Assembly (NCBI GenBank): GCA_046541515.1
Contig: JBKHDD010000115.1
Coordinates: forward strand, 1 to 15,568
Source: CAYFVR01 sp046541515
GTDB taxonomy: Bacteria > Desulfobacterota > Desulfobacteria > Desulfobacterales > Desulfococcaceae
Length of the DNA: 15,568 nucleotides
Reading direction: 5' to 3'
Shown here: in pieces, positions 6,530-12,419 of the stretch
Numbering within the stretch: position 1 is the first letter of the stretch
Layout of the letters: each line of letters starts with the position of its first letter
The notes under the pieces: model-generated
What the model was told of the DNA's origin: nothing
Databases searched by the model: none
What the model saw: only the letters and a program-made list of their open reading frames with translations
Position numbers and translations under genes: made by a program

Positions 6530-7396
6530 CTATTCCGCCCGGAAATGTCGCCAGACCGAGGCGCTGGTTTCCGCCGGGGGCGGCGGGATGCGAAGCAGCC
6601 GACGGGCCAGGGCTTCATAGCCGCGGCCGGAACGGGAATCGGGGAACACCTTCACCACCGCCTGCTGTTTCCGAAGCGCCTGAATCAAAAAATCGTCCCG
6701 GAGCACGCAGCCCAGATACCCGGGGGACACCCCCAAAAACCGCTGGGACACCCGTTGCAGTTGCCGACACACTTCCTGCCCCTCCCGAAGGGAGCCCGCG
6801 GCGTTGACCAGCAGATGGAGCGGCCGGGGCGGTTGCAGCAGCACCAGGATTTTGAGCAGTGCGTAGGCGTCGGTGATGGCGGCCGGTTCCGGGGTGGTCA
6901 CCACCAGCACCTCCCCGGCCGCGCCGTTGAAGTGCAGCACGGCGGAGGAAAGACCGGGGCCGGTGTCCACCAGGACCACGTCCACGTCGTCCAACAGGGC
7001 GTCCAGCTCCGAGAGTATCCGGCAATGGACCTCCCGGGGCAGCTCGGCCATCTCCCGCACCCCGGAGGCGGCCGGCAGCAGCCGCAGACCCTCCGGGCCT
7101 TCCAGGAGGATGTCGGCCATGGCGATTTCGTTCCGAATCACATGGGAAAGATTGTACCGGGGCGCGAGACCCATCAGGATGTCCAGGTTCCCCAAACCGA
7201 GATCGGCGTCCATGGCCAGCACTCGCTTGCCCAGCCGTTGCAGGGAAATGCCCAGGTTGACCACCGCGCTGGATTTCCCCACCCCGCCCTTGCCGGAGGT
7301 CACGGCAATGACCCGGGCGCGATCCGGCTCCTTTTGGGAACGAAGATGGCGTTCCATGGAAATCACGTTGGTGGCCTTCGCGTCATCGGTTTCCAT
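6530..7396 (-). CDS. flhG: MinD-like ATPase FlhG (FleN/YlxH), flagellar number control
   Basis: FlhG is a membrane-associated P-loop ATPase that limits flagellar number and stimulates FlhF. The deviant Walker A motif SGKGGVGKSS, the A-prime motif MDADLGLGNLDI and switch II LVDTGPGLS are all present. Further family segments are TTPEPAAITDAYALLK and LVNAAGS. From the ATG at 7396 the product is 288 residues. That start has GGAG about 10 nt upstream, whereas a GTG at 7432 adds 12 Arg-rich residues without a ribosome site. The usual N-terminal DQAxxLR motif that activates FlhF is not recognisable; ISMERHLRSQK occupies the equivalent place. The C-terminus lacks an obvious amphipathic membrane helix. 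It lies between flhF and fliA, as normal. Confidence 0.93.
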   Translation of the reverse strand: METDDAKATNVISMERHLRSQKEPDRARVIAVTSGKGGVGKSSAVVNLGISLQRLGKRVLAMDADLGLGNLDILMGLAPRYNLSHVIRNEIAMADILLEGPEGLRLLPAASGVREMAELPREVHCRILSELDALLDDVDVVLVDTGPGLSSAVLHFNGAAGEVLVVTTPEPAAITDAYALLKILVLLQPPRPLHLLVNAAGSLREGQEVCRQLQRVSQRFLGVSPGYLGCVLRDDFLIQALRKQQAVVKVFPDSRSGRGYEALARRLLRIPPPPAETSASVWRHFRAE

Positions 7397-7462
7397 CGCT
7401 TTGCGTCTCCGCGGGAAAAGGGGATTGTTCACGGCGTTGCCAGGCCGCCGGAAACGGGCGAA

Positions 7463-8932
7463 CTATCGGGCCGCCCGGCACGAAGTTGGGGCCGGCTCCT
7501 CGGTTTCCGTCCGCTCGCCCACGCAACGCTTGCAGGGCAGGCAGCCGGCGGCCTCGGCTTCCGCCGCGCTGGCGAATTCGCGGCGGTTTTCCGGCCGGAT
7601 TTGCCGGGCGGCCGGGCATCCCGGCTGGTGAAACCGGTCGGAATGGCGGTTGGCCACGAATCCGGATTCCGCCCCCGGCCGTTTTGTTCCCGCCCGCGTC
7701 CCTTCCCGGCCGCTCCGGCGGGATGAATCGGGACGGACCTTGGCCGGGGCGGACCCGCAGAGCCGATGCACCAGTCCGGCCACGTCGGCCGGTTGGAGGT
7801 CTTCGGGGACCCGGGGGCCTTCGCTGAAAAAGGCCACCGGTACCGGCGCCCGGAGAGCCAGATGGAACAGGGCGCCCAGCACGGCGGCCTCGTCGATTTT
7901 GGTGACGATGATCCGGGAGAGGGGAAGGGCGCCAAACCGCTCCAGGGCGAAGTCGATGTCCCGGTCCCGGGCCGAGGCGGGCAACAGCAGCGTCGCCCGG
8001 CCGCCGGGAACGCGGTGGATGGCGTCTCCCAGCCGGGCGAGACCTTCCGCGTCGCCGGGGGCGGTTCCCGGCGTGTCCAAAATCAGGTCCGGGGTTTCCA
8101 GCCGCTCCAGGGCGACCGGAAGATCGCCGGGACGGGCCACCGAAGCGAAGGGCAGTTCCATGGCCCGGGCGAAAATCCGAAGCTGTTCCACCCCGCCGAT
8201 CCGTTCCTGATCCATCGTCACCAGCGCGGGCCGCCGTCCCTGGCGGAGCAGGCGGGCGGCCAGCTTGGCCGCCGTGGTGGTTTTGCCCACGCCGGTGGCG
8301 CCCACCAGCGCGACGACCTGAGGGATGCCGGCGCCGACGGTCTCCGGGGACAAGCCGGGGAACGTTTGGCCGCCCCCCCCATCCGGAGCCGCTTCCGGCC
8401 CCAGACGAACGCCCCGCGTCCGCAGAACCCGGACGAGCATGTCCGCCATCTGAAGCGGGGCGGCGGATTTCCCGCCCAATTCCCGGGCCACGGCCCCGAC
8501 CAGGTCCCACGCCAAGGCGTCGTTCACTTCATGGGCGGCCAGCCGCCGGTGGAGATCGGACACCGCGTGAAGCCCCGGGTCCACCTCGCCCCGGCTTTCG
8601 GGCTGCCGGGATTCGGGACGTCGGGATTCCGTTCGCCAAGATTCCATTCGATAGACCGGATTGGACGGAGGCGAAGATTCCCGGCGCCGTCGTTCCGGGC
8701 GGTTCGCGTACAGCGGAGCGGCCGAACGGCGAGGTTGAACCGGGCGGGGCGCCGCCGCCGGGACCGGTTCCGCCGCGGCTGTGATTTCCACGGCAGGCTT
8801 TTTGAGAAACCCCAGCACCCCGCCCCCTCGGTGTTGGCGGACCGAGAGAATCACGGCGTCGGGGCCCAGGGCCTCTTTCACCATCCGGAGGGCCTCGGAC
8901 ATGGTCCAGGCTTCGAATCGCTTAATGTGCAT
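7463..8932 (-). CDS. flhF: SRP-type GTPase FlhF with extra Ada-like C-terminal domain
   Basis: FlhF sets where flagella form. The N-terminus MHIKRFEAWTMSEALRMVKE with ALGPDAVILS is the standard B-domain start. Residues about 55-116 form a disordered linker with repeated ES-R units. The N domain is near 120-200 and the G domain near 205-392: P-loop GATGVGKTTT (211-220), DQERIGGVEQL, G3 ILDTPG (284-289), G4 TKID (344-347), and the usual end RVPEDLQPADVAGLVHRL. FlhF normally stops here. This one continues to residue 489 with a linker and a Cys/His domain at about 424-470, described separately. GGAG at 8940-8943 with a 7-nt spacer supports the start, which overlaps flhA by 11 bp. Confidence 0.95.
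   Translation of the reverse strand: MHIKRFEAWTMSEALRMVKEALGPDAVILSVRQHRGGGVLGFLKKPAVEITAAAEPVPAAAPRPVQPRRSAAPLYANRPERRRRESSPPSNPVYRMESWRTESRRPESRQPESRGEVDPGLHAVSDLHRRLAAHEVNDALAWDLVGAVARELGGKSAAPLQMADMLVRVLRTRGVRLGPEAAPDGGGGQTFPGLSPETVGAGIPQVVALVGATGVGKTTTAAKLAARLLRQGRRPALVTMDQERIGGVEQLRIFARAMELPFASVARPGDLPVALERLETPDLILDTPGTAPGDAEGLARLGDAIHRVPGGRATLLLPASARDRDIDFALERFGALPLSRIIVTKIDEAAVLGALFHLALRAPVPVAFFSEGPRVPEDLQPADVAGLVHRLCGSAPAKVRPDSSRRSGREGTRAGTKRPGAESGFVANRHSDRFHQPGCPAARQIRPENRREFASAAEAEAAGCLPCKRCVGERTETEEPAPTSCRAAR
7523..7663 (-). other. Ada-type metal-binding-like domain at the FlhF C-terminus
   Basis: FlhF residues about 424-470 read FVANRHSDRFHQPGC, then IRPENRREFASAAEAEAAG, then CLPCKRC. 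This matches the pattern of small Ada metal-binding-like domains, (F/Y)V-x-N-x-x-S-x-x-FHxPxC ... NR-x-x-F ... EA-x-x-AG ... PCxxC. Likely ligands are His435, Cys439, Cys467 and Cys470, with an extra Cys464. The alignment places His435 at the methyl-accepting Cys38 of E. coli Ada, so repair activity is not expected but zinc binding is plausible. The frame is continuous with the G domain and no stop lies between them. The assignment is from pattern memory, not a profile search. Confidence 0.72.
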
Positions 8933-11024
8933 CGTTCAACTCCACGGTGGCCAGTGGCGTGACCGAGACGCCGGGGGCGATTTCGTTGTAGGAGAGAATC
9001 GTGAGATTGGGCAGAAATTTTTCGGCCAGCCGCTTGAGGCGGGGCCGCACCGCGCCGGAGCAGACCAGCACGGGCGATCCTTCGGGCGAGGAAAATTGTT
9101 CCACCCGGGCCGACACGGCCTGCATGAGACGGGTGGCGGTTTCCGGGGGCAGGGCCGGCAGGCCGCCGGCGTCCGGACGGCCGGAAGCCTCCACGATCCG
9201 TTCTTCCACCCCCGCGCCCACGGTGATCACCGGCAGGCTGCCGTCCGGCGCCTGGCAGAGGCGGGTGATGGTCCGGGCCAGGGCCGTCCGCACGTATTCG
9301 GTCAGCGCGTCCGGGTCCTTGACGGCGGGGGCCCAATCGGCCAGGGTCTCCACGATGGTGAGCATGTCTCGGATGGGGACGCCTTCCCGCAGCAGGTTGG
9401 AGAGTACCCGGACCACGGCGCCCAGGGGCAGCGGATTGGGCGTCAAATCGTCCACGGCCTTGGGATGGGTGGCCCGCAGTTCGTCCAGCATTCGCGACAC
9501 CTCCTGCCGCCCCAGCAGTTCATGGGCGTGACGGCGGACGATTTCGGAAAGGTGGGTCACCAGAACCGTGGGAAGGTCCACCACGGTATAGCCCTTGTCC
9601 AGGGCGTCTTCCCGCTCCGACGGCTTGATCCAGTAGGCCGGAAGCCCGTAGGTGGGTTCCCGGGTTTGCACGCCCTTGACGGGCCGGGGAGAAGCGCCGA
9701 TGTGCATGGCCAGCAGGTGCTCGGGCATCAATTGGCCCTTGCCCACCGGATTGCCCCGAAGATGGATGGCGTAATCGCCGGGCGCGAAGCTCATGTCGTC
9801 CCGGATGCGCACCGGCGGGACGAGGACGCCCAGGTCGGCGGCGAGCTGGTTTCGGATGGAGCGAATCCGTTCCAGCACCCGGCCGTCCTGGTCGGCGTCC
9901 ACCAGGGGGACCAGTCGGTGGCCCACCGTCAGCGCCAGAGGGTCCAGGGGGGGAACCGTTTCCGGCGTTTCGGCCGCGGGCGTTTCCTCGGCCTCCGCCT
10001 CCGCCTCCCGGTCCTTTCGCTCCCGTTCCGCGCCCACCAAAAGGTAGGCGATTCCCCCCATGCACAGGGCCATCGCCAGGAACGGGATGGCGGGCAGGCC
10101 CGGGATGAGGCCGAATCCCGCCAGAATGACGGCGGTCACGGCGATGGCGTGGGGCTGGCCCAAAAGCTGACCGGCGATTTCGCCGCCCATGCTCCCGCCG
10201 CCGGCGCCGGCCCGGGTGACGACGATGCCGGCGGCGGTGGCCACGATCAACGCCGGAATCTGGGTCACCAGACCGTCCCCCACGGTCAGCAGGGTATAGT
10301 TCCGGGCCGCCTCGCCCACGTTCATGTCGTTTTGGAGCACGCCGACCACCAGCCCGCCGACGATGTTGATCAAGGTAATGATGATGCCGGCGATGGCGTC
10401 GCCCTTGACGAACTTGTTGGCGCCGTCCATGGCCCCGTAATATTCCGCCTCCCGCGCCACCATTTCCCGTCGGCGGCGGGCCTCTTTTTCGTCCAGGAGC
10501 CCGGCGTTGAGATCGGCGTCGATGGCCATCTGCTTGCCCGGCATGGCGTCCAGGGTGAAGCGGGCCGCCACCTCGGCGATCCGGCCGGCGCCCTTGGTGA
10601 TGACCAGAAAATTGATGAGCACCAGGATCAGGAAGACGATGAAGCCCACCACGAAGTTTCCGCCCACCACGAAGCCGCCGAAGGCCATGATGATCGTTCC
10701 GGCCGCCCCGGTCCCTTCGTGTCCGTGGAGCAGAATGAGCCGAGTGGAGCAGATGTTCAGCGACAAGCGGAAGAGCGTGACCACCAGCAGCAGGGATGGA
10801 AATGTGGAAAGATCCAGCGGCTTCATCACGTAGAGCGCCGCCAAAAGCAGAATCAGGGCGAAGGTGATGTTGAACGCGATGAGCAGGTCCAGCAGGATGG
10901 TCGGCAGGGGCAGGATCATCAACATCAGGATGCCCACCACCAGCAGCGCCATCAACACGTCGGTGTTGCGACTTAAAAAGGGAATTTCGGGCCCGGCGAT
11001 CCGGGCGAGGGGACGAGTGGCCAT
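8922..11024 (-). CDS. flhA: Flagellar type III export gate protein FlhA
   Basis: FlhA is the large inner-membrane export gate subunit. The 700-residue product has about eight transmembrane segments up to residue 332. The conserved FHIPEP-family cytoplasmic loop lies around 148-205, with RFTLDAMPGKQMAIDADLNA and EYYGAMDGANKFVKGDAIAG. An acidic linker (about 333-366, AEAEAEE) joins the C-terminal docking domain, which contains GLPAYWIKPSEREDA, VTHLSEIVRRHAHELLGRQE and a typical ending with PNLTILSYNEIAPGV. The start at 11024 has only a weak ribosome site (GGAT) but follows a sigma-54-like promoter, making flhA the likely first gene of the operon. flhB, often upstream, is absent here. The 3' end overlaps flhF by 11 bp. 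Confidence 0.98.
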   Translation of the reverse strand: MATRPLARIAGPEIPFLSRNTDVLMALLVVGILMLMILPLPTILLDLLIAFNITFALILLLAALYVMKPLDLSTFPSLLLVVTLFRLSLNICSTRLILLHGHEGTGAAGTIIMAFGGFVVGGNFVVGFIVFLILVLINFLVITKGAGRIAEVAARFTLDAMPGKQMAIDADLNAGLLDEKEARRRREMVAREAEYYGAMDGANKFVKGDAIAGIIITLINIVGGLVVGVLQNDMNVGEAARNYTLLTVGDGLVTQIPALIVATAAGIVVTRAGAGGGSMGGEIAGQLLGQPHAIAVTAVILAGFGLIPGLPAIPFLAMALCMGGIAYLLVGAERERKDREAEAEAEETPAAETPETVPPLDPLALTVGHRLVPLVDADQDGRVLERIRSIRNQLAADLGVLVPPVRIRDDMSFAPGDYAIHLRGNPVGKGQLMPEHLLAMHIGASPRPVKGVQTREPTYGLPAYWIKPSEREDALDKGYTVVDLPTVLVTHLSEIVRRHAHELLGRQEVSRMLDELRATHPKAVDDLTPNPLPLGAVVRVLSNLLREGVPIRDMLTIVETLADWAPAVKDPDALTEYVRTALARTITRLCQAPDGSLPVITVGAGVEERIVEASGRPDAGGLPALPPETATRLMQAVSARVEQFSSPEGSPVLVCSGAVRPRLKRLAEKFLPNLTILSYNEIAPGVSVTPLATVELNDAH

Positions 11025-11067
11025 GAAAGCGGCAATCCGGAAAAGGTAAACTTTCGATTTCGGATTT

Positions 11068-11083
11068 TGCAGGTTTCGTGCCG
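11068..11083 (-). promoter_or_regulatory. Sigma-54 (RpoN) promoter of the flhA operon
   Basis: CGGCACGAAACCTGCA on the minus strand matches the sigma-54 consensus TGGCACGNNNNTTGCA at all but two defined positions and has the required GG-N10-GC spacing. The -12 GC at 11070-11069 predicts transcription from about 11057, leaving a 33-nt leader before the flhA ATG. RpoN control of flagellar hook-basal body operons is well established in proteobacteria. The site lies in the non-coding gap after the kinase genes, so it separates the flagellar operon from them. Confidence 0.75.
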
Positions 11084-11140
11084 GAAACAGCGGGGCGGAG
11101 AAAGTGAACCCGAAGCCAGGAGAAGCGGGGCGGAGGCGGG

Positions 11141-11199
11141 CCCTTTTCCAAAGGGAATGGATTTTGGGGCCTGCGGGAAAGCCTTTGGGCCAAAGGGAA
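11141..11199. promoter_or_regulatory. Paired dyads, candidate enhancer-binding-protein sites
   Basis: The 10-mer CCAAAGGGAA occurs at 11148-11157 and 11190-11199, an offset of exactly 42 bp (four helical turns). Each copy is the right half of a dyad: CCCTTTTCCAAAGGG (11141-11155) and CCTTTGGGCCAAAGG (11182-11196). The dyad centres lie about 91 and 132 bp upstream of the start predicted from the sigma-54 element, a usual place for activator sites of FleQ/FlrC-type proteins. Binding is inferred from geometry only. Confidence 0.45.
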
Positions 11200-11282
11200 A
11201 ACGGGGTTTTGGCGGGAAATTTCCACGTTTTTTTACGGGTCTCCCTTTCTTGGGAGAGGGGGGGCGGGAGGGAACCGCTCCG

Positions 11283-12419
11283 CTAGGATTGCGCGGCGGC
11301 CGTCAGGGAATCGGCGGCCGGGTGTTCGGATTTTGGCAGGGTCACGGCCACCGTTGTGCCTTCCCCGGGCTGGCTGGCGATGGCGATTTCTCCGCCGTTC
11401 TGGTGGATCAACTCGTTACAGAGCACGAGACCCAGCCCGGTGCCGGGTTCCCCTTCGGTGCCGGTTTCCTGATGTTTCACGTCGATCCGGAAGAGCCTGT
11501 CGAGGTGTTCCGGATCGATGCCGACGCCGTTGTCTTCCAAGAAAATCCGCAGACGATCGCCGTCCGACTGGGCCCGAAGCGCGATCCGGCCGTCCATGGG
11601 GGTGAACTTGACGGCGTTGGTGACGAGGTTTCGGAAAACGGTGTGCAGCATCCGCTCGTCTCCCCATGCGCAGGTGTCCGGGGGGATCGCGTTTTCCGCC
11701 GTGATGCGCTTTTTTTCTCGATGACCGCCGGTGAGGGTCAAAATATCCTTGATCAGATCGGAGATGTTCAGGTTTCTCGGCTGAAATTCCATCTGGCCGC
11801 GCTGAATTCGCGCCCATTGGAGCAGGTTTTGCAAAAGGCGATAGGCGTTTTCCACCGATTCGCTTAATTTGTTGGAGGTTTGGCGCAGGGACTCGGGACC
11901 GGTTTGGGCCACCTGCTCGGCCATGATGTCGGCGTAGGCGAACAGGGAATTGAACGCGCCCCGCATGTCGTGGGCCACAATGGAGAAAAAGCGGTCTTTG
12001 GTTTGGTTGGCCGCTTCCAGGGCGGTTTGCTGCCGGCGCAGGGTCAGGTGGGTTCGCACCCGGGAGAGCACCTCCTCCTGCTGAAACGGCTTGGTGACAT
12101 AGTCCACCCCGCCCATTTCAAAGCCCCGCAGCTTTTCCGAGGATTTGGCCAGAGCCGTGACGAAAATCACCGGGATGTCTCGGGTGTCCGGAGATTCCTT
12201 GATTCGTCGGCAGGTTTCGAATCCGTCGATTCCGGGCATCATCACGTCCAACAGAATCAGGTCGGGCCGGACCAGTTTCATCTGGCGGAGGGCCCGTTCT
12301 CCGCTGGGCGCGATGAGCGTTCGATAGCCGGCGGCCTGAAGGGTCTCCAGCAACAGACGAAGGTTGGTTGGGCTGTCGTCGATGACCAGAATGGTGGCGT
12401 CATCCCGCGGCGATTCCAT
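11283..12419 (-). CDS. Response regulator receiver-histidine kinase protein
   Basis: This 378-residue soluble protein has an N-terminal receiver (about 8-125) with acidic pocket DD at 14-15, phosphoacceptor Asp58 (LILLDVMMPG), Thr88 and Lys110 (VTKPF). A histidine kinase follows: H-box HDMRGAFN with His150, N-box NLVTNAVKF (Asn268), G1 DNGVGI and G2 GTGLGL. The H-box has Ala where many kinases have Pro. There is no transmembrane segment and no DNA-binding domain, so it probably relays phosphate or modulates other regulators. GGAGG before the ATG fixes the start, and the gene overlaps the preceding sensor kinase by 20 bp, marking them as partners. Its downstream target is not in the window. 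Confidence 0.93.
   Translation of the reverse strand: MESPRDDATILVIDDSPTNLRLLLETLQAAGYRTLIAPSGERALRQMKLVRPDLILLDVMMPGIDGFETCRRIKESPDTRDIPVIFVTALAKSSEKLRGFEMGGVDYVTKPFQQEEVLSRVRTHLTLRRQQTALEAANQTKDRFFSIVAHDMRGAFNSLFAYADIMAEQVAQTGPESLRQTSNKLSESVENAYRLLQNLLQWARIQRGQMEFQPRNLNISDLIKDILTLTGGHREKKRITAENAIPPDTCAWGDERMLHTVFRNLVTNAVKFTPMDGRIALRAQSDGDRLRIFLEDNGVGIDPEHLDRLFRIDVKHQETGTEGEPGTGLGLVLCNELIHQNGGEIAIASQPGEGTTVAVTLPKSEHPAADSLTAAAQS

Noticed and set aside
8781..10976. Long open frame of 731 codons on the plus strand
   Set aside because: It runs antisense through flhA and flhF, has a composition biased to His, Gln, Gly and Asp typical of GC-rich antisense frames, and shows no recognisable domain.
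11231..11257. Hairpin TCTCCC-loop-GGGAGA near a T-run as a terminator of the kinase operon
   Set aside because: On the minus strand the run after the hairpin is A, not T; on the plus strand the T-run precedes the hairpin. Neither orientation gives an intrinsic terminator.
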